Shown in pieces: positions 43,209 to 51,394 of a stretch of DNA of 64,000 nucleotides. Within the stretch, counting starts at the first letter, position 1. Each line of letters opens with the position of its first letter. The position numbers were made by a program, and so were the translations under genes. The stretch is from JAFDBW01 sp963723355. GTDB lineage: Bacteria; Desulfobacterota; Desulfuromonadia; Desulfuromonadales; BM103. The notes beneath the pieces are model-generated. The model had not been told where the DNA came from and did not search any database. It was given only the letters and a program-made list of their open reading frames with translations. The stretch spans positions 87,611 to 151,610 of the forward strand of contig CAVRQQ010000003.1 of assembly GCA_963723355.1 (NCBI GenBank), in the 5' to 3' direction.

Positions 43209-43661
43209 ATGAGAAATTGGGATCTTTTCAAGGAAATGGACCAATTGCACCGGGAAATTAATGGCCTGTTCAACGGCCACCATCGAGGGCGCCTGTTCGG
43301 CCCGGCATTTGAGCCGGGACTCGGCTTGCGTCAGTACCCCAAGATCAATTTGCGTGACGACGCAGATAATGTCTATGTCGAAGCGCTGTTGCCGGGCGTT
43401 GAACCGGACAGCATCGACATGAACATCCTGGGCAACACCTTGACCCTGGGTGGTGAGCGCCCGACCGTCGATGAACCTGATGAGAATTGTACCTGGCACC
43501 GCCGGGAGCGCGGGAGCGGAAAATTCATGCGGACCATTGAACTGCCAGTCGAGATTGTCGCCGACAAGGTCAAGGCGGACTGCCGAAACGGCCTGTTGCG
43601 AGTGACGATGCCGAAGGCCGCCACGGCAAAACCGAAAAAAATCAGTGTCAAGATACGTTAA
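43209..43661 (+). CDS. Small heat-shock protein, Hsp20/alpha-crystallin family
   Basis: The 150-aa protein contains the alpha-crystallin domain (about residues 40-145): YPKINLRDDADNVYVEALLP, GVEPDSIDMNILGNTLTLGG and CRNGLLRVTMPKA, and the C-terminal basic segment KPKKISVKI with an IXI-like anchor. It binds unfolding proteins and holds them for refolding, presumably by the ClpB encoded downstream. GGAGG precedes the ATG. It is the first gene of the sigma54-controlled operon. Confidence 0.92.
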   Translation: MRNWDLFKEMDQLHREINGLFNGHHRGRLFGPAFEPGLGLRQYPKINLRDDADNVYVEALLPGVEPDSIDMNILGNTLTLGGERPTVDEPDENCTWHRRERGSGKFMRTIELPVEIVADKVKADCRNGLLRVTMPKAATAKPKKISVKIR

Positions 43662-43703
43662 CCAGTTGACCATAGAATAAACAGAGAAAGGAGCTGATCT
43701 GTC

Positions 43704-44096
43704 ATGACTGAAAAAAATATTGCCACCCTGGAGCCGGCATCGGCGTTATCCCGCGAGACCACGCGCAAGAACGATCAATACATCAGTCCGTTGGTGGATA
43801 TTTTCGAAACCGAGGAAGGATTGACCATGGTTGCTGATATGCCAGGCCTGGATGACGACAGCCTGGAAGTCACAATCGACCAGGGAGTTCTGACCCTGCA
43901 GGGCAGTGCACCGGCCGGGGCCGGGGATTACCAGTACCGTGAGTTTGCCATGGCCGGCTACTGGCGCCAGTTCCTGCTTTCGGACATCTTTGATGCGGAG
44001 AAGGCCGAGGCGACCATCAAGCAGGGTGTGATGACCCTGAAAATTCCCAAAGCGGAGAAAGCCAAGCCGAAGCGAATTGAAGTCTCGATTCACTGA
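43704..44096 (+). CDS. Second small heat-shock protein, Hsp20 family
   Basis: This 130-aa paralogue has the same fold (SPLVDIFETEEGLTMVADMP, GLDDDSLEVTIDQGVLTLQG, IKQGVMTLKIPKAEKAKPKR). It follows the first Hsp20 gene by 42 bases with AGGAG before its ATG, so the two form one operon and may assemble mixed oligomers. The N-terminal arm is shorter and more polar than in the first. A terminator follows. Confidence 0.92.
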   Translation: MTEKNIATLEPASALSRETTRKNDQYISPLVDIFETEEGLTMVADMPGLDDDSLEVTIDQGVLTLQGSAPAGAGDYQYREFAMAGYWRQFLLSDIFDAEKAEATIKQGVMTLKIPKAEKAKPKRIEVSIH

Positions 44097-44117
44097 CAAC
44101 GACCAGTCGCGGAAAAG

Positions 44118-44145
44118 AAGGCCGGTTTGATCCCGGCCTTTTTTT
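44118..44145 (+). terminator. Terminator after the hsp20 pair
   Basis: AAGGCCGG (44118-44125) pairs with CCGGCCTT (44133-44140), then a run of T. Partial read-through into clpB is possible, or clpB has its own promoter. Confidence 0.85.
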
Positions 44146-44213
44146 CCGCCAGTTGGCCGGGAAAAAAGCCAGGAGACTGGTAAAATCTTAAAAAAGCTTA
44201 AGAGAGGATAATC

Positions 44214-46826
44214 ATGGATATCAATCGGATGACGCAAAAAACCCAGGAGGCGCTGCAGGCGGCCCAGAGTCTTGCCGTACATTTCGGGCATGTCGAGGTC
44301 GATGGCGAACATCTGCTGCTTGCCTTGCTGGAGCAGGAAGGTGGCCTGGTCCCGCGCCTTGTCGCGAGGCTGGATATCGATCTGCGCAACCTGGTTGCGG
44401 CGGCCCGAAAGGAACTTGAGAAAATCCCCTCGGTCTCCGGCCCGGGCGTTGAAGCCGGCAAGGTTTATGTCACCCAGCGGTTCAACCAGCTGATGGTCAA
44501 GGCCGAACAGGAAGCCAAACAGCTGAAGGACGAATATATCAGCGTCGAGCACGTGCTCCTGGTTCTGGCAGATGAGGGCAAGAAGTCGCCGGCGGGACGG
44601 GTCCTGCTGCAGTTCAACTTAACCCGTGAGCGCCTGCTGCAGATGCTCAGCGATGTGCGCGGTCACCAGCGGGTCACCAGCTCTGACCCGGAGGGGACTT
44701 ATGAAGCTCTGGAAAAGTACGGTCGGGACCTGGTCAAGGAAGTGCAGAAGGGCAAGCTTGACCCGGTGATCGGCAGGGATAGTGAAATCCGGCGGGTGAT
44801 TCGCATCCTGTCGCGTAAGACCAAGAACAACCCGGTGCTGATCGGTGAACCGGGGGTCGGCAAGACGGCGATTGTCGAAGGGCTTGCCCAGCGTATTGTG
44901 CGCGGCGATGTCCCGGAAGGGCTCAAGGACAAGACAGTTTTTGCTCTCGATATGGGCTCGCTGCTGGCCGGTGCCAAGTACCGCGGTGAATTCGAGGAGC
45001 GGCTCAAAGCCGTTTTGACCGAGATCCGTGAGAGCGATGGCCGGGTCCTGCTGTTTATCGATGAGTTGCACACCATTGTCGGTACCGGCAAGGCGGAAGG
45101 CGCGATCGACGCGGGGAACATGCTCAAGCCGATGCTTGCGCGTGGTGAACTGCACTGTATCGGTGCGACGACGATCGATGAATACCGTCAGTACATTGAA
45201 AAAGATGCCGCCCTGGAAAGGCGCTTCCAGCCGATTCTGGTCGAGCAGCCAAGCGTCGAAGACACGATCAGTATCCTGCGCGGCCTGAAAGAACGTTTTG
45301 AAGTGCATCACGGTGTCCGCATCCAGGATAACTCGCTGGTGGCTGCTGCAACCTTGAGTCATCGTTACATTTCCGATCGGTTCCTGCCGGACAAGGCAAT
45401 TGACCTGGTTGACGAAGCCTGCGCCATGATCAGGACGGAAATCGATTCGCTGCCGGCGGAACTCGACGAAGTGACGCGTCGGGTCATGCAGCTGGAAATA
45501 GAGGAAGCGGCCCTGAACAAGGAGAAGGACAGGGCGAGCCAGACTCGCCTGGATGCCCTGCGCAAGGAACTCGCCGATCTGCGTGATCAATCGAAAACCC
45601 TCAGGACCCAGTGGGATACGGAAAAGGAAGAGATCAAGTCCGTCCAGGTGTTGCGCGAGAAAATCGAAAAGGTGCGCCAGGAAATTGAGGTTGCCGAACG
45701 CGAATACGACTTGAACCGGGCCGCCGAACTCAAGCACGGGCGTCTGCCTGATCTCGAGCGCCAGCTGGTTGAGTCCGAAGCCAAGTTGCCCGGGGCGGAA
45801 GATCGGACGCGGCTGTTGCGCGAGGAGGTCACCGAGGATGAAATTGCCGGGATTGTCTCGCGTTGGACGGGTATCCCGGTGACCAGACTGGTTGAAGGCG
45901 AAAAGGAGAAGCTGCTCAAACTAGACGAGATCCTGCATCGCAGGGTGATCGGCCAGGACGAGGCCGTGCAGCTGGTCGCCGACGCCGTGATCCGCGCCCG
46001 GGCCGGGATCAAGGACCCGCGGCGGCCGATCGGATCGTTCATTTTTCTGGGCCCCACAGGGGTCGGCAAGACGGAACTCGCGAAAACTTTAGCCGAAGCA
46101 TTGTTTGACAGTGAAGAGAACATGATCCGTATCGATATGTCGGAATACATGGAGAGGCATGCGGTCAGCCGCCTGATCGGCGCTCCTCCCGGTTATGTCG
46201 GCTTTGAAGAGGGTGGCCAGCTGTCCGAAGCGGTCCGGCGTCGCCCATACAGCGTGGTCTTGTTTGACGAAATCGAAAAAGCTCACGCGGATGTTTTCAA
46301 TGTGTTGTTGCAGGTGCTCGATGACGGTCGGATTACCGACAGCCACGGACGCACCGTCGATTTCAAGAATACTGTAGTGATTATGACCTCAAATGTAGGC
46401 TCCCAGTATCTTCTCGAAGGCGTCACGGATGACGGCACTATCCAGGACAATGCCCGTGACATGGTCATGCGTGAACTGCGCAGTGGTTTCCGGCCGGAGT
46501 TCCTGAACCGGGTTGATGACATCATTCTGTTCAAGCCTTTGACTTTGGCTGAGACCGAACAGATTGTCGATCTCCAGGTTGAAGAGCTGCAGAGGCGTCT
46601 GGCCGGTCGTGGTTGCACCCTAAAGCTGACACCCGCTGCCCGCAACTTCGTGGCCCGGGCCGCTTATGACCCGGTCTACGGCGCAAGGCCCCTGAAACGA
46701 TATCTGCAGCATCATCTCGAGACCCGGATTGGCAGGGCCATGATCGCATCGGAGGTTGCCGAAGGCAGCTGTATCAGGGTCGACGAAGAGAACGGCGAAC
46801 TGAAAATCGATTTTTCAGAGGGCTGA
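44214..46826 (+). CDS. clpB: ATP-dependent disaggregase ClpB
   Basis: ClpB (870 aa, normal length) rescues aggregated proteins with DnaK. The N domain spans residues 1-145. The first AAA+ module has Walker A GEPGVGKTAIVEG and FIDELHTIVGTG. The coiled-coil middle domain (about residues 410-525) separates it from the second module with Walker A GPTGVGKTELAK and VVLFDEIEKAHADV. AGAGGATAATC precedes the ATG. It sits behind two small heat-shock genes and a sigma54 activator, giving a complete holdase-disaggregase locus. The frame is clean. Confidence 0.96.
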   Translation: MDINRMTQKTQEALQAAQSLAVHFGHVEVDGEHLLLALLEQEGGLVPRLVARLDIDLRNLVAAARKELEKIPSVSGPGVEAGKVYVTQRFNQLMVKAEQEAKQLKDEYISVEHVLLVLADEGKKSPAGRVLLQFNLTRERLLQMLSDVRGHQRVTSSDPEGTYEALEKYGRDLVKEVQKGKLDPVIGRDSEIRRVIRILSRKTKNNPVLIGEPGVGKTAIVEGLAQRIVRGDVPEGLKDKTVFALDMGSLLAGAKYRGEFEERLKAVLTEIRESDGRVLLFIDELHTIVGTGKAEGAIDAGNMLKPMLARGELHCIGATTIDEYRQYIEKDAALERRFQPILVEQPSVEDTISILRGLKERFEVHHGVRIQDNSLVAAATLSHRYISDRFLPDKAIDLVDEACAMIRTEIDSLPAELDEVTRRVMQLEIEEAALNKEKDRASQTRLDALRKELADLRDQSKTLRTQWDTEKEEIKSVQVLREKIEKVRQEIEVAEREYDLNRAAELKHGRLPDLERQLVESEAKLPGAEDRTRLLREEVTEDEIAGIVSRWTGIPVTRLVEGEKEKLLKLDEILHRRVIGQDEAVQLVADAVIRARAGIKDPRRPIGSFIFLGPTGVGKTELAKTLAEALFDSEENMIRIDMSEYMERHAVSRLIGAPPGYVGFEEGGQLSEAVRRRPYSVVLFDEIEKAHADVFNVLLQVLDDGRITDSHGRTVDFKNTVVIMTSNVGSQYLLEGVTDDGTIQDNARDMVMRELRSGFRPEFLNRVDDIILFKPLTLAETEQIVDLQVEELQRRLAGRGCTLKLTPAARNFVARAAYDPVYGARPLKRYLQHHLETRIGRAMIASEVAEGSCIRVDEENGELKIDFSEG

Positions 46827-46972
46827 CCGTCCTGTTTGAGCCGTGACGACGACTAGAGGGCTGGGGATGCAGCAAACGATTTTTTGCGCAATTGCTTGGA
46901 AATCCCGGATAAAATTGTTACTGTGAAGAAACTGTTGCGTAACAATTCTAACCTTTTAGAAGGTGAGGGCGT

Positions 46973-47827
46973 ATGGCCAAACACAAGCGTTTGGGAGAAA
47001 TCCTGCTTGAAGCCAAGGTGGTTGACGAGCACCAGCTGCAGCAAGCCCTGGAGAGACATTGGGATACCGGTCGTCGTCTCGGCGAGGTTCTCAAGGACAT
47101 GGGCATGGCCACCGAGCGCGATATTGCCGTCGCGGTGGCACGCCAGTTCGGTTTCAAGACGGTCTCCAATATTGCCAAGGCGACATTCAGCGCCGACCTT
47201 CTTGACCTCTTCAATGGCGACATGGCCATAGAAAAGATGTTGTTCCCCCTGAAGAAGGAGGCCAACACACTGTACCTGGCGATGGTCAACCCGCTTGACA
47301 TGGAGACGATCGACAACCTGTCCTTCAAGACCGGTCTGCGGGTTGTCCCGTGCGTAACCACCCCCACGGAGATCCAGGTAGCGGTCAACCGCCATTACTT
47401 CAATATCGCCGAACAGGCCAACGGACCGGGGGTCTGGTGGACAGTCCTGGTTGTTGATGATCAGGACCTGGTCCGGTCTGAAATTATGGCGGCCCTGAAA
47501 AGAGAAGGTTATAGCCTGCTTGAAGCAAGCAATGGCGCTGACGGAATCAAGGTGGCTCTCGAGGAAAAGCCGCATCTGATTATCGCCGACACCGTGATGC
47601 CAGGCATGAGCGGCCATGAAATGTATCGGGCCATTCAGAGTAACCTGAACATCAAGCACATTCCCATCATCGCACTCTCTTCGAAGTCCTCGCCGGAAGA
47701 AGAGGCCAAGTTGCTGGAAATGGGGTATTTCGACCTGATCGTCAAGCCGGTCAACCCGGTCCGCCTGGTGGCGCGTACCAGGCATGCCTTGCGCATCATC
47801 TACGGCAACAGTCCGCCGCCGGGTTGA
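46973..47827 (+). CDS. MshEN-like domain fused to a response-regulator receiver
   Basis: The 284-aa protein starts with two tandem copies of the MshEN-type motif (RLGEILLEAKVVDEHQLQQA at residue 6 and RLGEVLKDMGMATERDIAVA at residue 35). This motif is known from type II secretion/type IV pilus ATPases as a cyclic-di-GMP binder. A receiver domain follows from about residue 160 (VLVVDDQDLV, phospho-Asp in IIADTVMPGMSG, Lys in LIVKPV). No ATPase or output domain is present. It could join cyclic-di-GMP and phosphorelay signals. AAGGTGAGG precedes the ATG. It stands alone between clpB and a terminator. Confidence 0.8.
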   Translation: MAKHKRLGEILLEAKVVDEHQLQQALERHWDTGRRLGEVLKDMGMATERDIAVAVARQFGFKTVSNIAKATFSADLLDLFNGDMAIEKMLFPLKKEANTLYLAMVNPLDMETIDNLSFKTGLRVVPCVTTPTEIQVAVNRHYFNIAEQANGPGVWWTVLVVDDQDLVRSEIMAALKREGYSLLEASNGADGIKVALEEKPHLIIADTVMPGMSGHEMYRAIQSNLNIKHIPIIALSSKSSPEEEAKLLEMGYFDLIVKPVNPVRLVARTRHALRIIYGNSPPPG

Positions 47828-47853
47828 GTCCGACCACCAATAGCGTCACTGTT

Positions 47854-47885
47854 AAGGCAAGCATTTTCCGCTTGCCTTTTTTTTT
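47854..47885 (+). terminator. Terminator after the MshEN-receiver gene
   Basis: AAGGCAAGC (47854-47862) pairs with GCTTGCCTT (47870-47878), followed by a long T run. Confidence 0.9.
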
Positions 47886-47936
47886 AAGAATTATATAATC
47901 GACGAAAAAGGTCATGTTTAAGGAAAGGATGTCGCC

Positions 47937-48212
47937 ATGCGAATCGATATACTCTGCAAACCTGAAGCCGGCAAGCGCGGTGAACAAGTCCTTGCCAACG
48001 TACGTAAAGCTTTGCGGGAGATGGATGTGCGTGCTGAGGTGCACCTCTTCTGCGACCGTCGCAAGATGGTTGATAACCGTGTCTACGTCGCTCCGGCGCT
48101 GCTGATCGACGATGTTGTGCGCGTTGCCGGACGTGTGCCGGAAATTCGCGAGATCAAGTCATTTATAGTTGAACGTCCCCGCTATGTTGAGCGGATGCAG
48201 GACGTAGCCTGA
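47937..48212 (+). CDS. Small thioredoxin-fold-like protein
   Basis: The 91-aa protein reads MRIDILCKPEAGKRGEQVLA, then VRAEVHLFCDRRKMVDNRV, APALLIDDVVRVAGRVP and SFIVERPRY. The beta-alpha-beta start and the cis-Pro-like segment APALLIDD resemble small thioredoxin-fold proteins (redox-active disulfide type), but the single Cys at residue 7 stands where a CxxC would be expected. A role is not clear. AAGGA precedes the ATG. Terminators on both sides make it monocistronic. Confidence 0.6.
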   Translation: MRIDILCKPEAGKRGEQVLANVRKALREMDVRAEVHLFCDRRKMVDNRVYVAPALLIDDVVRVAGRVPEIREIKSFIVERPRYVERMQDVA

Positions 48213-48269
48213 CACCGTCCCGGTCTGCCTGATCGTTGCAAAAAGGCCGGTTATGCTACTGATTGTTGA

Positions 48270-48300
48270 CAAGCCCCACATTGTGTTGATGTGGGGCTTG
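48270..48300 (+). terminator. Terminator after the small thioredoxin-fold gene
   Basis: AAGCCCCACAT (48271-48281) pairs perfectly with ATGTGGGGCTT (48289-48299); moderately T-rich after the stem. Confidence 0.8.
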
Positions 48301-48432
48301 TTATTGGGTCTGCCTGTCTATTCAGCGAAATTTCTTTAGTTTAGTCGTCATTTACATGGCAACAGATGGTTCATCTTTTGCCATGTACCTATGTCCTTGA
48401 CCTGTACATTAGCGCTGCGCTGGGCACTTTTG

Positions 48433-48460
48433 CATACTTTTGTTACCGGACAAAAGTATG
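48433..48460. repeat. Perfect palindrome CATACTTTTGT/ACAAAAGTATG
   Basis: Two perfect 11-bp arms (48433-48443 and 48450-48460) with a 6-base loop lie between convergent genes. It resembles a dispersed intergenic palindrome; no T tract follows directly. Confidence 0.6.
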
Positions 48461-48540
48461 GCGTCGGGCGGGGCGCAACTCGCCGGTTTTGATCTCTCAG
48501 GGCCTGCCCTTCACAGGGCCTTTTTGTAATTTTGCCACAG

Positions 48541-50421
48541 TTACGAAGGGAGCAGATGCGCTGCCGGATACAGGAGCCCCTCACTGACGGCAAACTGGAC
48601 CAACTCCTCGCCGGTTGCCTGCGACACGCTGCCGGCGAAAATCTCCCTAGGGCTGAGCCTGCCGTCGCTCTGCCTAAGGAGCTGCAACATTTCCTCACCG
48701 AGGGATTCACAGAAGACCTGGTTGTCCCGACGCATGAAGAGCGCAACCGATCCGACCGGCCGGAACAGGTTGGTCATCTCTTCCAGGAACATCCCCTCCA
48801 TTTCGAGAAGATCGAGTATTTCGTAGGCAAAGGGCACCAGGCGGAATTTGTTTGAACGTTGCCAGGGAGTCTCCCAGGCATCTTTTTGCAGCAGCGCCTC
48901 GCCGGAGATTGGTAGAAGCTCTTCACTCAGCAGGGTTTCGGCATAGTTGAAATGGTAGCAGAGCAGGTCGAGGAAGATGCTGACCAGGTGCCCCTGGCCG
49001 GCGCTCTGCAGCCGATGGCTGAGGTACCCCTGCAGCATCCGGTAGGCATCCTCTGCGGACCAGTGTTCGGTTTGCATCAGGCTGTCATGATCCGTCTCAG
49101 GCTGTTGCAGTGCCCATTTGAAAAAATCCTCGAAGAGTTCGCTCGGTCGGGTCTGCAAGGCGTCAAGGATGGCCGGGAAGAAAGCCACCGCCCGTCCGGT
49201 GTTATAGAAAAGATCTGCTGCAGCGGCCAGGCGCCGGCAGAGTTCCATCTCTTCCGTCGTCCAGTCTGCCGAACAGACCAGCTCGTAAGGTGGTTGCCGC
49301 TGTGCCTCGATGCCGTACCTCTCCCGTTGTGCTGCCAGACGGGTTCCGGGCAGCACGGCCAGCGGGAAAATATGAATATGGTTGGGGGCAAAGCCCAACA
49401 CCGTATCAATGCTTTCCCGGAAGCCGGTGTAGTTATCCCCCGGCAGCCCGTAAATCAGGTCGAAACCGTAAACGATCCCTTCGGCTTCGAGGAGATGGAT
49501 TCTCTCCGTCAGGATCTCCAGGTCAATCGGCCGACGGATCGTTTTGAGGACCCGTGCATGCACTGATTGCAAACCGATCTGAACGGAACAATTCAGTTTG
49601 CCAAGCAGGCTCACAGTGTGGCGATCAATGAAATCGGCTTTGGCTTCCAGATGATAGTGTAGTTCGGGGGCGACCTCCAGAAGCATCTCCAGAAGTTCGA
49701 TACCACGCTCCGGTGGATAGTTGAAGGTGGAGTCCAGGACCCACACCTGGCTGACATCCCTGTCGACAAATAGTTCCAGTTCAGCTTTCAGGCGGTTTTT
49801 CGGCAGGGGCCGCACACCTTGCTGCCCTCGCGCATCGAAGCAATAATCGCAGGAAAAGGCACAGCCTCGCGCGACTTCCCACAGAACACCCGAAGCCGCT
49901 GGTTTGATGACCCCGGAAAGCCAGGGAGACGTTGCGTCGTCCAGATCGTAATGACATCTGTTCTCGTTGGATAACGGCCCCTGCTCAAGCATCAGTGTCA
50001 CACCGGGCATGGGTTGCTGCGGGGACCCTTCCGCGAGTCCCTCGAGCAGACCGGTGAGAGCCTTCTCTCCTTCACCGTGGATCAGTGCGTTCCACGGCGC
50101 TGCAGACAAAAGCGCGATCGGGTCGCCGGTGGCCTCCGGCCCTCCGGCAATCAGGTATAGGGAGCGGTTTGACTGGCGCAGTTGCCGTACCAGTTGGAGA
50201 ATCCGTTGACGGTTCCAGACGTAAACCGGAAAAGCCGCCACATCAGGGTTCGCAGAAAAAATCGCGGTGAGGATCTCTTGATCTGATTGTTCAGGATAGA
50301 CATCAACCAGGCTGATTGAAGTGCACAACCCAACCGGCAGGGCTGCTGCCAGACAGCCGGCAGCCAAGGAGACCGCCTGGGATGAACGGCGGACATGCAG
50401 GGTACAGAAGACAAGATTCAT
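48541..50421 (-). CDS. B12-binding radical SAM protein
   Basis: The 626-aa protein begins with a cobalamin-binding-like domain (residues 1-150, LIAGGPEATGDPIALL) and then a radical SAM core with the cluster motif CAFSCDYC near residue 185 and QIGLQSVHARVLKTIRRP. A long C-terminal part (DUF4080-like) follows. Proteins of this layout methylate or rearrange unactivated carbons; no substrate can be named. The start is ATG 50421 (GTG 50427 also open); no strong Shine-Dalgarno. It has no obvious pathway partners nearby and converges on the small thioredoxin-fold gene. Confidence 0.8.
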   Translation of the reverse strand: MNLVFCTLHVRRSSQAVSLAAGCLAAALPVGLCTSISLVDVYPEQSDQEILTAIFSANPDVAAFPVYVWNRQRILQLVRQLRQSNRSLYLIAGGPEATGDPIALLSAAPWNALIHGEGEKALTGLLEGLAEGSPQQPMPGVTLMLEQGPLSNENRCHYDLDDATSPWLSGVIKPAASGVLWEVARGCAFSCDYCFDARGQQGVRPLPKNRLKAELELFVDRDVSQVWVLDSTFNYPPERGIELLEMLLEVAPELHYHLEAKADFIDRHTVSLLGKLNCSVQIGLQSVHARVLKTIRRPIDLEILTERIHLLEAEGIVYGFDLIYGLPGDNYTGFRESIDTVLGFAPNHIHIFPLAVLPGTRLAAQRERYGIEAQRQPPYELVCSADWTTEEMELCRRLAAAADLFYNTGRAVAFFPAILDALQTRPSELFEDFFKWALQQPETDHDSLMQTEHWSAEDAYRMLQGYLSHRLQSAGQGHLVSIFLDLLCYHFNYAETLLSEELLPISGEALLQKDAWETPWQRSNKFRLVPFAYEILDLLEMEGMFLEEMTNLFRPVGSVALFMRRDNQVFCESLGEEMLQLLRQSDGRLSPREIFAGSVSQATGEELVQFAVSEGLLYPAAHLLPS

Positions 50422-50427
50422 AAGCAC

Positions 50428-50645
50428 ACCAGGGTGGATTAACTCTATCGGTTCAGTTCATGTTCGTCAACTGAGCGGGTACTGGTGCCGGCCCGGGTGT
50501 CGAAGCAGCAGGTGGAAAAACCTGGGAGAGGATACGTTCAAAGGCGGCAAGCCAGCCGATTCCTTAAGCCGTCCCGTGATCTCGCCACCGGCAAGGATCA
50601 TCGCGGTTATGTGGGGTTTTCGGTCATTGGCCCCTCGACCATAAT
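50428..50645. other. Intergenic region between two minus-strand genes
   Basis: About 220 bases; no repeat, terminator or ORF with a ribosome site was seen. Confidence 0.4.
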
Positions 50646-51206
50646 TCAGGGTTGAGTTTTAGCGCGGACCTTTATTTTTGGTTTGCCGGCTTCGGTCACC
50701 ACCACGAAATCGACCGGTTTGTCGCCAAAGCGCTGTTTGATCGTCTCGGCCTGCTTGGCCAGGAAGCTGGCAACCTGTTCTTTGTTCGGCGGACGCAGTT
50801 GACAGTTCTGGTGGGCCAGGACAAGTTGCTCATACAGGTTGTCCACTGGGTCGGCTTTGTTTTCGCTGATTGGCAGCTCTGAGGTTGTTGCTGGTTCGCT
50901 GGCCCGGCGCTGGATCCGCGAGGTATGCCGCTCATATTTCCCCTCGTCGATCAGGCGTTGAATCCGGTCCCAGTAGCCGCAGTAACTGTTGAAGCGGCTG
51001 GCAATTCCGTTTAGCCGGTAGCGCAGGGCTGTCTGTGGTATATGCAAGGTGACAAGTTTACGCATGCGTACGGTGAACTTGCCGCGTTGTTGTTCCGGTG
51101 AGCGTTTTTCGATGCCGAGGAAATACTGCTCGTAGGCAATCTCGAGGTCTTTCAGTTCTTTCTCAACCTGATTCAGCAGCCCGGTGATTTTTTCACGTCC
51201 GACCAT
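50646..51206 (-). CDS. Conserved protein resembling the MXAN_5187 C-terminal family
   Basis: The 186-aa soluble protein is mostly helical and charged. The block TALRYRLNGIASRFNSYCGY, then WDRIQRLIDEGKYERH resembles a family named after the myxobacterial protein MXAN_5187, seen widely in delta-proteobacterial lineages; function is unknown. The last third is predicted to be more folded (FGDKPVDFVVVTEAGKPKIK). ATG 51206 has only a weak ribosome site. It is divergent from glmU with 190 bases between. Confidence 0.55.
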   Translation of the reverse strand: MVGREKITGLLNQVEKELKDLEIAYEQYFLGIEKRSPEQQRGKFTVRMRKLVTLHIPQTALRYRLNGIASRFNSYCGYWDRIQRLIDEGKYERHTSRIQRRASEPATTSELPISENKADPVDNLYEQLVLAHQNCQLRPPNKEQVASFLAKQAETIKQRFGDKPVDFVVVTEAGKPKIKVRAKTQP

Positions 51207-51394
51207 TATCCAGGAATCTCCTCTAACTAATAGAAATCAATATACTAAAGCAATGGTATGATGGCAAAGGGAAACCTGAATTTAAAGCAGAATCCGATCG
51301 GCGCGAGCTGTTCTCACACGATTGGCCATCTCCCTGCTTGACCTTTACAGGGTGTTCCGAAATAATGAACCGATTGCATATCCGGAGAGTTTGC

